A stretch of DNA of 64,000 bases from Suttonella indologenes (GCF_900460215.1 NZ_UHIA01000004.1:442001-506000); one strand, 5' to 3'; positions 31,812 through 40,744 are shown, numbered from the stretch's first letter. The notes: generated by a model from the sequence alone, not told the origin. A program made the numbers and translations.

Positions 31812-33715
31812 AAAAATTCGCCCATGCCGATTTGCTCAGCCATAAAAAACAGGAAGGCAAAGACGAGGCTTATTTAAAACGTTCTTTTACGCGCCGCGTT
31901 GCCTTAACGGCTTTGGCGGTCTGCGCAGGAATTGCCGCGCTCTTTGGGCGCATGTTTACCCTGCAAGTGCAGCGCTACGATTATTACCGCACGCGCGCCC
32001 AATCCAATCGGGTCAGAATCAAGCCGCTGGTGCCCGAGCGCGGCACGATTTATGATGCCAACGGTATTGCCCTGACGGAAAATATTCTGCGTTATCAAGT
32101 GGTCGTCAATCCCTCGCATGTGGAGGATTTGGAACAGCTGCTGGCGCAATTAAGCCTGATTTTGGGCTTGGATAGTGTAAGTATCGAACAATTTCGTAGC
32201 CGCTATCGGCGCAGTCGCCGCTATGAAAGCGTGGTGCTGAAAGACTCGATTGAAGAAGAAGCGCATTACCGCTTGGCTTTGCAATTGTACCGCCTGCCCG
32301 GCGCGGCGATTGAGCCTTATTACGAGCGCTTCTATCCCTATGGCGAACTCTGCGCGCATGTTCTGGGCTATACCAATCGCATCAATGAAAAAGATTTGCA
32401 AAGCATTGATCCCGATGATTATCAAGGCATCGACTATATCGGGCGTAGCGGAATCGAGCGGCAATACGAAGCGCTGTTGCGCGGTAAATCGGGCTATCAG
32501 CAGGTCGAAGCCGATGCCAACGGCAATATGGTGCGCCTGTTAAAAGAAGTGCCGGCACAGCGGGGTAAGGATATTTACCTGTCTTTCAATTTGAAATTGC
32601 AGCAGTTTATTTATCAAGTACTGGGCGAGCATCGCGGCTCCTGCGTGGCGATTAATCCGCAAAACGGCGAAGTGCTGGCGATGGTATCGAAGCCGGGTTT
32701 TGACACCAATTTGTTTACCAAAGGCATCAGCCAGCGGCAATACAAAATGCTGTTAGACGATCCGCACGGACCTTTATATGACCGCGCATTGAAAGGGCGC
32801 TATCCGCCCGGTTCCGTGATTAAGCCGATGATGCTCTTGGCGGGTTTGCATTATCAGGTGGTGCATGAACATAGCCATGTGCATTGCGGCGGCGCATACC
32901 GTTTGGCGGAAAATCCCAATGCCCGTCCTTTCCATTGCTGGAAGCGCACAGGACACGGCAGTTTGAACGGCGTGGGTGCGGTCGCTCAGTCTTGCGATAT
33001 TTATTTTTATTCACTGGGACAGCAATTAGGTATCGACCGCATGGCGCAATATTGCCAACATTTTGCTATGGGGCGGTTGACCGGTATTGATATGCCCGAC
33101 GAAGACAGCGGCATCATGCCGACCCGTGCTTGGAAAGAAGCGCGTTACAAAACCAATTGGTATATCGGCGATACCATCAATGCCAGCATCGGGCAGGGCT
33201 TTTTTACCACCACGCCTTTGCAATTGGCATACATGACCGCCTTGATTGCCCGCGACGGCAAAAGTTTCACCCCTTATCTGCTTAAGCGCATTTACGACCC
33301 CGTAAGCATGCAGTTTCAAAGCCCCGAACGGGCGGAAGAAAAGATTATCCCTGTTTATGAGTCGCAGACATGGCAAATTGCTAAAAACAGCATGGAGCGT
33401 GTGATTCATCATCACAGCGGCACGGGCAAAAACATTGCCCAAGGTCTGCGCTACCGCATGGCGGGCAAATCGGGCACGGTGCAAGTGATTTCCTTTAAAA
33501 CCGATCAACGCATTTCCAACAGCCAATTGGCGCGCGAGCATCAAGACAATGCCATGTTCGTTTCTTATGCCCCTGCCGATGCGCCGACAATCGCCTTGAG
33601 CATTGTGGTGGAACGCGGCGGCGGCGGTAGTTCGACCGCAGGTCCGATGGCAAGGCAAATCAGCGATTTCTACTTACTCGGCAGCGCGGCGGAGAATAAC
33701 AATGGCAATGGATGA
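31808..33715 (+). CDS. mrdA: Penicillin-binding protein 2 (transpeptidase of the elongasome)
   Basis: PBP2 (635 aa) crosslinks peptidoglycan during cell elongation. I chose GTG 31808 because it overlaps the mreD TGA and gives a normal N-terminus: a short cytoplasmic stretch, then one membrane helix (VALTALAVCAGIAALFG). The dimerisation domain begins at RIKPLVPERGTIYDANG. The transpeptidase motifs are PGSVIKP (SxxK), AQSCDIYF (SxN position occupied by SCD, as usual for PBP2) and AGKSGTVQ (KSGT). An upstream in-frame ATG would lie deep in mreD. It overlaps rodA by 14 bases. Confidence 0.96.
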   Translation: MKKFAHADLLSHKKQEGKDEAYLKRSFTRRVALTALAVCAGIAALFGRMFTLQVQRYDYYRTRAQSNRVRIKPLVPERGTIYDANGIALTENILRYQVVVNPSHVEDLEQLLAQLSLILGLDSVSIEQFRSRYRRSRRYESVVLKDSIEEEAHYRLALQLYRLPGAAIEPYYERFYPYGELCAHVLGYTNRINEKDLQSIDPDDYQGIDYIGRSGIERQYEALLRGKSGYQQVEADANGNMVRLLKEVPAQRGKDIYLSFNLKLQQFIYQVLGEHRGSCVAINPQNGEVLAMVSKPGFDTNLFTKGISQRQYKMLLDDPHGPLYDRALKGRYPPGSVIKPMMLLAGLHYQVVHEHSHVHCGGAYRLAENPNARPFHCWKRTGHGSLNGVGAVAQSCDIYFYSLGQQLGIDRMAQYCQHFAMGRLTGIDMPDEDSGIMPTRAWKEARYKTNWYIGDTINASIGQGFFTTTPLQLAYMTALIARDGKSFTPYLLKRIYDPVSMQFQSPERAEEKIIPVYESQTWQIAKNSMERVIHHHSGTGKNIAQGLRYRMAGKSGTVQVISFKTDQRISNSQLAREHQDNAMFVSYAPADAPTIALSIVVERGGGGSSTAGPMARQISDFYLLGSAAENNNGNG

Positions 33716-34838
33716 AGTCAGACCGCGCAGTACATGGAAAATCCTGCAATCGGCGATTTTTTATATCGATTGGTGGTTGATACTGCTGCTTGCCCTGCTG
33801 ATGGGCTTCAGCTTGGTCATTTTGAACAGCGCGGCGGAAAGCGGCGGTACGGTACTGCGTCAAGCAATTCGTTTTGCCGCCGCTTGGGGCTTGTTCGGGC
33901 TGTTTTTATGTCTGCCTGCCGGTAAAATTCGCCAAATAACGCCTGTTGTTTATGCTTTTACCCTTATTTTGCTGCTCTTGGTGCTGCTTATGGGCAGTCA
34001 TGCGGGCGGGGCGCAGCGTTGGCTCAATATCGGCATTGCCCGTATTCAGCCTTCGGAATTGGCAAAACTCTCCGTGCCGATGATGGTGGCTTGGTATTTG
34101 ACGCGGCAAGCGCGACCGCCGAATTTATTTACCGTTTTGATTTCGCTGGTAATTATCTCCGTTCCCGCCTATATGATTTTAGATCAGCCCGATTTAGGCA
34201 CCGCCCTGCTGGTCACGGCTTCCGGCATTATCGCTCTGTTTTTGGCGGGCTTGCCTTGGTGGCTGATTGGGGTCGGTGCCGTGATGGCGGCGATTGCCTT
34301 GCCGCTGTTTTGGATGTTCGGCATTAAAGCCTATCAGCGCGAGCGTGTGCTGACGCTATTTAATCCGGAAGCCGATCCCTTCGGCGCGGGCTATCACATC
34401 ATTCAATCGCAAATCGCTATCGGCTCGGGCGGCGTTTTTGGCAAAGGCTACGGCGAAGGCACGCAGTCGCAATTATCCTTTCTGCCGGAATCGACGACGG
34501 ATTTTGTCTTTTCCGTGATTGCGGAAGAATTAGGCTTATTCGGCGTCAGCCTGCTCTTGCTCGCCTATCTCTTACTGATTTTGCGCGGACTGTATCTCTC
34601 GACGCGACTGAATAACCGCTTTGCGCGTATCCTAGTGGCGGCGATTTTTTTATCTTTCTTTATCAATATCTTTGTTAATATCGGCATGGTAAGCGGATTT
34701 TTGCCTGTAGTAGGCTTGCCGCTGGCGCTGATCAGCTACGGCGGCAGTTCGGTTTTATCGCTTATGGCCGGTTTTGCCATTGCCGTTAATCTGATCGGCG
34801 GCTACAAACAATCCCCTAAACAGGAGCATTTTTCATGA
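33702..34838 (+). CDS. mrdB: RodA (SEDS peptidoglycan glycosyltransferase)
   Basis: RodA (378 aa) polymerises glycan strands with PBP2. About ten membrane helices are seen; SEDS signatures are GGAQRWLNIGIARIQPSELAKL (near residue 105), DQPDLGTALLV (with the catalytic Asp region) and the ISYGGSSVLSLMAGFAIAVNL end. GGAG before the ATG at 33702 supports the start within the mrdA 3' end. It overlaps mltB by four bases. Positioned exactly with its PBP2 partner. Confidence 0.96.
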   Translation: MAMDEVRPRSTWKILQSAIFYIDWWLILLLALLMGFSLVILNSAAESGGTVLRQAIRFAAAWGLFGLFLCLPAGKIRQITPVVYAFTLILLLLVLLMGSHAGGAQRWLNIGIARIQPSELAKLSVPMMVAWYLTRQARPPNLFTVLISLVIISVPAYMILDQPDLGTALLVTASGIIALFLAGLPWWLIGVGAVMAAIALPLFWMFGIKAYQRERVLTLFNPEADPFGAGYHIIQSQIAIGSGGVFGKGYGEGTQSQLSFLPESTTDFVFSVIAEELGLFGVSLLLLAYLLLILRGLYLSTRLNNRFARILVAAIFLSFFINIFVNIGMVSGFLPVVGLPLALISYGGSSVLSLMAGFAIAVNLIGGYKQSPKQEHFS

Positions 34839-35866
34839 ACACATTCCGTTTAGTCCTTATCGCGGCACTGGCTTTGGCGCAGGGAACTTATGCGCAAAGC
34901 GCCGAAGAAACTTCCGACATGCCGCCTAATTACGCGCAAAATGCCGATGCCCGCGAACGCATTTATCAATTGGCTGAAACACATCAGATAGATGCGCGCT
35001 ATCTGCTGTCTTTATTGATGGCGATTCATCGCGATGAAGACGTGCTGGCGAAAATCAGCCGTCCGGCGGAAAAAAGCAAACCTTGGTTTGAATACGCCAC
35101 CATTTTCTCGGATGCGGCAAGATTGGAAGACGGCGTAGCCTTTTACCGCCAGCACCGCGAAGCCTTAGAACGCGCTTATGCGCAATACGGCGTCGATCCG
35201 GCGGTGATTACGGCGATTATCGGCGTGGAAACCCGCTATGGCAAAGTCACGGGCAATACGCCGGTTTTGCAAGCCCTCGCCACCCTTTGTTTCGACTATC
35301 CGCCGCGCGCCGAATTCTTTTGCAGCGAATTTGACCATTTCTTATTACTGGCGCAGCAAGAAGATTGGAATCCCTTGCAAATTCAAGGATCTTATGCCGG
35401 TGCTATGGGAATGGCGCAATTCATGCCGAGCAGTTACCGCAATGATGCGATAGATTTCGACGGCGACGGAAAGATTAATTTATGGCAAAGTCCGGAAGAC
35501 GCCATCGGCTCGATTGCCAATTATCTTGCCAACCGCGGTTGGGAGAAAGATGGCGATTTGTATTATCAATTGCCACAAAAGCCGAGTCTTAGCATTTTTG
35601 ACGGCAATGTGAAGCCGGCTTATGATTTGCAGGACTTATCCACAGACGAAAGCCTGAAATCTGACCAAAATTTCATGAATTGGTTGGCTTCTCAAAGTGC
35701 GGAAACGGTGGGAAGCCTTGTGCTGCAAGGCGAGCAAGAGGAATTGGCGTTTATTATTTATAATAATTTCTATGTGATTACCCGCTATAATACCTCGCCG
35801 ATGTATGCGATGGCGGTGAGCAATTTGGCTGCTGCCATCAAGAGTCCAATTAACGAGATCTATTGA
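34835..35866 (+). CDS. mltB: Lytic murein transglycosylase B-type
   Basis: A 343-residue GH103 lytic transglycosylase with a cleavable signal peptide (LALAQGTYAQ, no lipobox). It has SRPAEKSKPWFEYATIF, the catalytic Glu in AIIGVETRYGK (about residue 132), and SYAGAMGMAQFMPSSYRNDAIDFDGDG, all MltB family hallmarks. E. coli MltB is a lipoprotein; this one looks soluble in the periplasm. Its ATG overlaps the rodA stop; it is co-transcribed with rlpA. Confidence 0.95.
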   Translation: MNTFRLVLIAALALAQGTYAQSAEETSDMPPNYAQNADARERIYQLAETHQIDARYLLSLLMAIHRDEDVLAKISRPAEKSKPWFEYATIFSDAARLEDGVAFYRQHREALERAYAQYGVDPAVITAIIGVETRYGKVTGNTPVLQALATLCFDYPPRAEFFCSEFDHFLLLAQQEDWNPLQIQGSYAGAMGMAQFMPSSYRNDAIDFDGDGKINLWQSPEDAIGSIANYLANRGWEKDGDLYYQLPQKPSLSIFDGNVKPAYDLQDLSTDESLKSDQNFMNWLASQSAETVGSLVLQGEQEELAFIIYNNFYVITRYNTSPMYAMAVSNLAAAIKSPINEIY

Positions 35867-37014
35867 TGAAAAAACAAAGTCTAAGCGCTTTGCTAGCGGT
35901 AGCCTACCTGCTCCCGCTCTCGGCTTATGCACAGCAAGCTCCTATTGCCACGCCTGTCGAAGCCCCGCGCAAAATTGTGAAAACTATTGATTTCACCAAA
36001 AATTCTGACGTGGCACTATTTGCCCAAGTCAATACCCCGCAGGCGAAACCTGCGCAAGCTGTTGCCGTAAAAGCAGAAGCAGCGAAACCGCAGGCGAAAC
36101 CTGCGCAAGCTGTTGCTGCAAAAGCGGAAGCTGCCAAACCACAGGCGAAACCTGCACAAGCCGTTGTCGTAAAAGCAGAAGCAGCGAAACCGCAGGCGAA
36201 ACCTGCACAATCCGTTGCCGTAAAAGCAGAAGCAGCGAAACCGCAGGCGAAACCTGCACAAGCTGTTGCCGCAAAAGCGGAAGCCGCCAAACCACAGGCG
36301 AAACCTGCACAAGCCGTTGCCGTAAAAGCGGAAGCTGTCAAACCACAGGCTAAACCTGCACAAGCTGTTGCCGCAAAAGCGGAAGCCGCCAAACCGCAGG
36401 CGAAACCTGCACAAGCCGTTGCCGTAAAAGCAGAAGCTGTCAAACCACAGGCTAAACCTGCACAAGCCGTTGCCGTAAAAGCAGAAGCTGCAAAACCTAC
36501 CGCACCTGCCAAAGCGGAAGTTAATATCGTCAAAGTGATTGATTTTACTCAGCAAGATCCTTTTGCAGCGGTGGATTACAGCGGCAAAGCCGTTAATCAA
36601 GCCGCTGCTCAGGCTGCTAGCCAAAAGCAGGCTAAAGTCGTTGCGCAAAGTACGGCGATTGCCAAATCCGTCACTTATAACGTGCGCGGCAAAACTTACC
36701 GCACGCTCAGCACGGCGGAAAATTTTTCGGAAGAAGGATCTGCTTCTTGGTATGGTCCCGGTTTTCACGGACGCAAAACCGCCAGCGGCGAAGTCTATAA
36801 TATGCATGATATGACCGCCGCGCATAAGCATCTGCCCTTGGGCAGCCAAGTGAAGGTAACTAATCTGAATAATGGCAAAAGCGTGATTGTACGCATCAAT
36901 GATCGCGGACCTTTCCACGGCGATCGGGTGATTGATTTGTCTAAGGCGGCGGCGCAGCAATTAGGCGTATTGCAAGCCGGTGTTGCCAAAGTCAGTATTG
37001 TGACGCATAAATAG
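35866..37014 (+). CDS. rlpA: RlpA-type septal lytic protein with a nine-unit Ala/Lys/Pro repeat
   Basis: A 382-residue periplasmic RlpA relative. The signal peptide ends LSAYAQQ; there is no lipobox Cys. Residues about 58-210 are nine tandem 17-residue repeats (PQAKPAQAVAVKAEAAK type). The double-psi beta-barrel follows: GSASWYGPGFHGRKTASGE, MTAAHKHLPLGSQVKVTN, and VRINDRGPFHGDRVIDLS with catalytic Asp/His. No SPOR domain is present. The motif VK(T/V)IDFT appears before and after the repeat block. ATG 35866 overlaps the mltB stop by one base and gives MKKQSLSALL; an in-frame TTG one codon earlier is less likely. RlpA trims denuded glycans at division sites in Pseudomonas. Confidence 0.92.
   Translation: MKKQSLSALLAVAYLLPLSAYAQQAPIATPVEAPRKIVKTIDFTKNSDVALFAQVNTPQAKPAQAVAVKAEAAKPQAKPAQAVAAKAEAAKPQAKPAQAVVVKAEAAKPQAKPAQSVAVKAEAAKPQAKPAQAVAAKAEAAKPQAKPAQAVAVKAEAVKPQAKPAQAVAAKAEAAKPQAKPAQAVAVKAEAVKPQAKPAQAVAVKAEAAKPTAPAKAEVNIVKVIDFTQQDPFAAVDYSGKAVNQAAAQAASQKQAKVVAQSTAIAKSVTYNVRGKTYRTLSTAENFSEEGSASWYGPGFHGRKTASGEVYNMHDMTAAHKHLPLGSQVKVTNLNNGKSVIVRINDRGPFHGDRVIDLSKAAAQQLGVLQAGVAKVSIVTHK
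36037..36495 (+). repeat. Nine tandem 51-bp repeats inside rlpA
   Basis: Nine in-frame units of exactly 51 bases, each beginning CCGCAGGCGAAACCTGC or close variant. Third-position changes and a few replacements (AVA/AVV/SVA, EAAK/EAVK) divide units into alternating subtypes, suggesting duplication of two-unit blocks. Copy number may vary between strains without breaking the frame. Confidence 0.95.
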
Positions 37015-37019
37015 GCATT

Positions 37020-37124
37020 TATAGTCTCTTCAGATTAAAATGATACGCCTTAAAACAACATATTGGAATATTTTTCAATATGTTGAAAATTTTTATTGTC
37101 TCATTTTAATCTGAAGAAACTATA
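37020..37124. repeat. 105-bp palindromic element, family A copy 1
   Basis: Ends are inverted: TATAGTCTCTTCAGATTAAAATGA at the left matches TCATTTTAATCTGAAGAAACTATA at the right. The centre holds a second palindrome, CAACATATTG...CAATATGTTG. It has no coding capacity. Same length and near-identical sequence occur at 40374 and, inverted, at 52022. Ends in TATA suggest a MITE with TA-type target. Confidence 0.9.
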
Positions 37125-37135
37125 TAAGCTGTGAA

Positions 37136-37158
37136 AAGCGCGCTGGTCGCGCTTTTTT
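37136..37158 (+). terminator. Terminator of the mre-rlpA operon
   Basis: AAGCGCG, loop CTGGT, CGCGCTT followed by TTTTCT. Located just after the family A repeat. The remaining bases to yebC (to 37324) show no other feature. Confidence 0.8.
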
Positions 37159-37324
37159 CTTTGCCAAAAGCAGCAGATTTTGCGGCGGCGTGATACACTT
37201 GCGCCCCATTTTTTATGCAATCTTTCGCGCTTCGGCTGTGTTGAGGGCGATGGTGCGCAAGCCGGGCTTTGCTTTCTGCGCAGGCTTTGGCAGAGATGTT
37301 TTTTAGAAATTTAAGGATATTCAA

Positions 37325-38059
37325 ATGGCTGGTCATAGTAAATGGGCAAATATTAAACATAAAAAAGCAAAAGAAGATGCCAAGCGCGGCAAGATTTTTA
37401 CCCGCTTAATTCGTGAATTGACGATTGCGGCGCGCAGCGGCGGTTCCGATCCGAATTCCAATCCGCGTTTGCGTTTGGCAATCAGCAAAGCGCAGGCGGA
37501 GAACATGACGAAAGATACGATGGAGCGTGCGATTAAGCGCGGCGCGGGCGAGCTGGAAGGCGTGCAGATGGAAGAGGTGCGCTTTGAGGGTTACGGTCCA
37601 AGCGGCGTGGCGATTATGGTGGATTGTTTGACGGATAATAATAACCGCACGGTCGGCGAAGTGCGTCATGCTTTTTCTAAATGCGGCGGCAATTTAGGTA
37701 CTTCCGGCTCGGTGGCTTTCCAATTTAAAGAGCAGGGCGTCTTGTTTTTTGAAAGCGTGGCAGATGAAGATGCTTTGATGGAAGCGGCTTTGGAAGCCGG
37801 CGCGCAAGATATTGAGTTTGATGAGGGCAGTGCGGAAGTGATTACCGACCCCAGCGATTATGCCGCCGTGTATGAGGCTTTGGTCGCCGCCGGTTTCACG
37901 CCTGATGAAAGCGAGGTAACGATGCGTGCGGAAAATCTCTCGCCGGTAAGTGCGCAAGATGCGGATAAGGTCATGCGTTTGATTGATATGCTAGAAGAAT
38001 TAGACGATGTGCAAAGCGTGGTTAGCAATGCGGAATTCCCAGAGGATTACGCTGGTTAA
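37325..38059 (+). CDS. yebC: YebC/PmpR family regulator
   Basis: A 244-residue TACO1-family protein. Opening MAGHSKWANIKHKKAKEDAKRG-type text, LRLAISKAQAENMTKDTMERAIKRG and YEGYGPSGVAIMVDCLTDNNNRT-like segments are diagnostic. YebC proteins bind DNA in some species, and recent work ties them to translation of proline-rich stretches. It begins the yebC-ruvC-ruvA-ruvB operon; its stop overlaps ruvC (TAATG). Confidence 0.97.
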   Translation: MAGHSKWANIKHKKAKEDAKRGKIFTRLIRELTIAARSGGSDPNSNPRLRLAISKAQAENMTKDTMERAIKRGAGELEGVQMEEVRFEGYGPSGVAIMVDCLTDNNNRTVGEVRHAFSKCGGNLGTSGSVAFQFKEQGVLFFESVADEDALMEAALEAGAQDIEFDEGSAEVITDPSDYAAVYEALVAAGFTPDESEVTMRAENLSPVSAQDADKVMRLIDMLEELDDVQSVVSNAEFPEDYAG

Positions 38060-38583
38060 TGACAGCTGTTCGCCGCATTTTGGGCATTGACCCCGGTTCG
38101 CGAATAACAGGCTACGGCATTGTAGATGTGGAGGGGCAGCAGGTTCGCTATGTGGATTCCGGCTGCATTCGCTTGGCGGAAGAGTCGATGCCTATTCGTT
38201 TGATGATGATTCATCAGGGCATCGGCGAGTTGGTGCAGCGTTATCGTCCGCAAGAATTTGCCATAGAAGAGATTTTTGTGCATAAAAATCCGAATTCCGC
38301 TTTGAAATTGGGGCAGGCGCGCGGTGTGGCTTTGTGTGCGGCAGTATTGGCGCAGTTGCCGATTTCGGAATATGCGGCGAAAAGCATTAAGCAGGCGGTG
38401 GTCGGCAAAGGCGCGGCGGATAAAACGCAGGTGCAATATATGGTGAAATTGCTGCTCAATCAAACGGGTAAGATTCAAAGCGATGCGGCGGACGCTTTGG
38501 CGGTCGCCCTGACGCATGCGCATTATCTGCAAACGGCAATTATGCAGCGCAAAAGCGGCATGCTGTCGGCTTGGGAGAAGTAA
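38059..38583 (+). CDS. ruvC: Holliday junction resolvase RuvC
   Basis: RuvC (174 aa) cuts Holliday junctions. ILGIDPGSRITGYGIV carries the first catalytic Asp, EEIFVHKNPNSALKLGQARG the catalytic Glu and DNA-binding loop, and DAADALAVALTHAH the last acidic pair. Length is normal. Its ATG overlaps the yebC stop, and its stop touches a short ORF leading to ruvA. Confidence 0.97.
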   Translation: MTAVRRILGIDPGSRITGYGIVDVEGQQVRYVDSGCIRLAEESMPIRLMMIHQGIGELVQRYRPQEFAIEEIFVHKNPNSALKLGQARGVALCAAVLAQLPISEYAAKSIKQAVVGKGAADKTQVQYMVKLLLNQTGKIQSDAADALAVALTHAHYLQTAIMQRKSGMLSAWEK

Positions 38584-38652
38584 ATGCGGAAATATCAGGA
38601 TTTTTTTACGGGCGGCGATGCGCTTGAAGCACAAAGAGAGGCAGAGCGATGA
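38584..38652 (+). CDS. Possible 22-residue coupling peptide between ruvC and ruvA
   Basis: The bases right after the ruvC TAA are ATG; the frame runs 22 codons (MRKYQDFFTGGDALEAQ start) and ends in a TGA that overlaps the ruvA ATG by four bases. The exact fit between the two neighbours suggests ribosomes pass from ruvC to ruvA through it. It could be a leader-like linker or the shortened remains of a gene. Unknown function. Confidence 0.35.
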   Translation: MRKYQDFFTGGDALEAQREAER

Positions 38653-39263
38653 TCGGCTGGTTACAAGGTTTGGTGCTGCATAAGCAGGGTAATCAAGTGA
38701 TTATGAATGTGAACGGCGTAGGCTATGAAATCGCCGTGCCGATTTCCATTTTGGAGCAATTACCGCAAGGGCAGGCGGCGGAATTGTTCATTCATCATGC
38801 GCAAAGAGAAGACGGACAATATCTCTACGGCTTTGCCAGCATTGCGCAGCGGCAATTGTTTCGCGAATTAATCCGCATCAGCGGCATCGGGCCGAAACTG
38901 GGTTTGCTGGTCTTATCGAGTTTCAGTGTTGAAAATTTTATCGCTATTGTGCGCGAGAATAATAGCAATGCTTTGTTAAAACTTTCCGGTGTCGGCAAAA
39001 AGACTGCGGAGCGTTTATTAATCGAATTAAAAGACCGTGTCGGCGGCAGCAGCGTTTTTACGAGCATGGCAGGTGCGGCGGATACGCCTTTGCCTATAGG
39101 CGTCACGGCGGCGCAAGAAGCGGTGGAAGCCTTGATGGCATTGGAATTAAAACCGGCCGATGCGGTAAAATTGGTTGAGAGTGCACTCAAGCAATCGCCG
39201 GATGCCGATACGGCGGCTTTGATTAAATCCGCCTTGCAATTGAAATTACAGAGTGGCAAATGA
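38649..39263 (+). CDS. ruvA: Holliday junction branch-migration protein RuvA
   Basis: RuvA (204 aa) forms the tetramer that holds four-way junctions. IGWLQGLVLHKQGNQVIMNVNGVGYEI is the OB-fold domain I. RISGIGPKLGLLVLSS and LSGVGKKTAERLLIELKD are the two helix-hairpin-helix motifs of domain II. The RuvB-binding domain III (AAQEAVEALMALELKPADA) follows. It overlaps ruvB by four bases. Confidence 0.97.
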   Translation: MIGWLQGLVLHKQGNQVIMNVNGVGYEIAVPISILEQLPQGQAAELFIHHAQREDGQYLYGFASIAQRQLFRELIRISGIGPKLGLLVLSSFSVENFIAIVRENNSNALLKLSGVGKKTAERLLIELKDRVGGSSVFTSMAGAADTPLPIGVTAAQEAVEALMALELKPADAVKLVESALKQSPDADTAALIKSALQLKLQSGK

Positions 39264-40273
39264 TTGATTCCGACCGTTTAATTAGCGCCGCCGGGCGTAA
39301 TGAAGAGGGCGCGATTGAGCGTGCCGTCCGTCCTAAACGCTTGGCGGAATATATCGGGCAAAACGAGCTGAAAGCGCAATTAAGTATTTTTATTGAAGCG
39401 GCATTGGGGCGGCAGGAATCACTTGACCATGTGCTGCTATTCGGTCCGCCGGGTTTGGGCAAAACGACGTTAGCGGCAATTATTGCCGGCGAATTGGGTG
39501 TGAATCTGCGCCAAACCTCCGGCCCGATTTTAGAAAAAGCCGGCGATTTAGCCGCTTTGTTGACTAATTTGGAACGCAATGATGTTTTGTTCATTGATGA
39601 AATCCACCGTCTCTCGCCCGCGATTGAAGAAGTGCTTTATCCTGCAATGGAGGATTTTCAAATCGATATTATGATTGGCGAAGGACCGGCGGCGCGTTCG
39701 ATAAAAGTGGATTTGCAGCCGTTTACATTAGTCGGCGCTACTACGCGTTCCGGCTTATTGACGGCGCCTCTGCGCGATCGTTTCGGCATTAGCCATCATC
39801 TGCAATATTATTCTCACGTCCAATTGCAGGAAATTGTCTCGCGTGCGGCGAAATTGCTGGGAATTGAGATTGAAGACAGCGGCGCGGCGGAAGTCGGCAA
39901 ACGCTCACGCGGTACGCCGCGTATTGCCAACCGCTTGCTGCGGCGCGTGCGTGATTATGCCCAAGTGCGCGGTGACGGCGTGATTACGCGCCAAATGGCA
40001 GACGAAGCCTTGAAATTATTGAAAATTGATGCCGCCGGTTTGGATGAACTCGACCGCCGTATGCTCTCGCGTTTGATTGAGCATTTCGGCGGTGGGCCCG
40101 TCGGGATTGAGACTTTGGCGGCGGCTGTGGGCGAAGAGCGCGGCACTTTGGAAGATGTGGTCGAGCCTTATTTGATTCAACAAGGATTTATCCAGCGCAC
40201 CCCGCGCGGACGCATGGCAAGCGATGCCGCTTATCTGCAATTGGGTTTGCCTGTGCCGGATAGGAATATTTAG
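39260..40273 (+). CDS. ruvB: Holliday junction ATPase RuvB
   Basis: RuvB (337 aa) is the AAA+ motor for branch migration. Walker A GPPGLGKTTLA and Walker B VLFIDEIHRLS are intact. PLRDRFGISHHLQYY holds the sensor region, RGTPRIANRLLRRVRDYAQV sensor 2, and the C-terminal winged helix ends at YLQLGLPVPD. It ends the operon; a 529-base repeat-rich gap follows. Confidence 0.98.
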   Translation: MIDSDRLISAAGRNEEGAIERAVRPKRLAEYIGQNELKAQLSIFIEAALGRQESLDHVLLFGPPGLGKTTLAAIIAGELGVNLRQTSGPILEKAGDLAALLTNLERNDVLFIDEIHRLSPAIEEVLYPAMEDFQIDIMIGEGPAARSIKVDLQPFTLVGATTRSGLLTAPLRDRFGISHHLQYYSHVQLQEIVSRAAKLLGIEIEDSGAAEVGKRSRGTPRIANRLLRRVRDYAQVRGDGVITRQMADEALKLLKIDAAGLDELDRRMLSRLIEHFGGGPVGIETLAAAVGEERGTLEDVVEPYLIQQGFIQRTPRGRMASDAAYLQLGLPVPDRNI

Positions 40274-40373
40274 TCAATTGTTTTTAAAAATATTAAGCGC
40301 CATTTTTCAAGAATGGTACAGCAATAGCTTTTGGTTTGCTTTGCCGTACTGTCTGCCATTTGCCGCCTTGCAT

Positions 40374-40478
40374 TATAGTCTCTTCAGATTAAAATGATAC
40401 GTCTTAAAACAACATATTGAAATATTTTTCAATATGTTGAAAATTTTTATTGTCTCATTTTAATCTGAAGAAGCTATA
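40374..40478. repeat. 105-bp palindromic element, family A copy 2
   Basis: Same orientation and length as the copy at 37020, with few base changes (TATAGTCTCTTCAGATTAAA left, TAATCTGAAGAAGCTATA right). It is followed after only 18 bases by a family B element. Before it, TTTGCCGTACTGTCTGCC (about 40340) looks like a worn fragment of family B. Confidence 0.9.
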
Positions 40479-40496
40479 TTTTTCCATTTCTCCGAA

Positions 40497-40605
40497 TATA
40501 GTCGGAGAAGTGAAAAAGTAGTACAAGGCGGCGAGCTGCAGACAGTACAAGAGCGTACGGCAAAGCGAGCCAACGCCGTAATACTTTTTCAATTCTTTGA
40601 CTATA
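40497..40605. repeat. 109-bp dispersed element, family B copy 1
   Basis: Begins TATAGTCGGAGAAGTGAAAA and ends TTTTTCAATTCTTTGACTATA. The interior contains ACAAGGCGGCGAGC and GCGAGCCAACGCCGTA. A second copy is at 60597-60704. Interior words match a repeat I know from Neisseria genomes (ACAAGGCGACGAAGCCGCAG...). Non-coding; probably a MITE. Confidence 0.85.
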
Positions 40606-40744
40606 CATTGTCGTTTTGCTTGCTTAATCCCTGTAAAGATTAAGAAACATTTGCCCAATTTCCCTGAAAAACAATCTTTACTTAGAAGTCCGCCTACAAT
40701 TTGATTGATTGGCAAAGAAATATTTTCTTCATTTTTACCACTAC
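40606..40744. other. AT-rich leader before the haem receptor promoter
   Basis: A 139-base stretch with no gene. CTTTACTTAGAAGTCCGCC and surrounding bases show no repeat seen elsewhere in the window. It joins the family B repeat to the Fur-type promoter. Confidence 0.4.

Noticed and set aside
36037..36495. CRISPR-like regular repeats
   Set aside because: Units are contiguous, in-frame and have no spacers; they code for a protein linker.
36016..36960. Long antisense reading frame opposite rlpA
   Set aside because: It is an artefact of the 51-bp tandem repeat, open in several frames; it shows Phe/Cys-rich periodic text without a start signal or domain.
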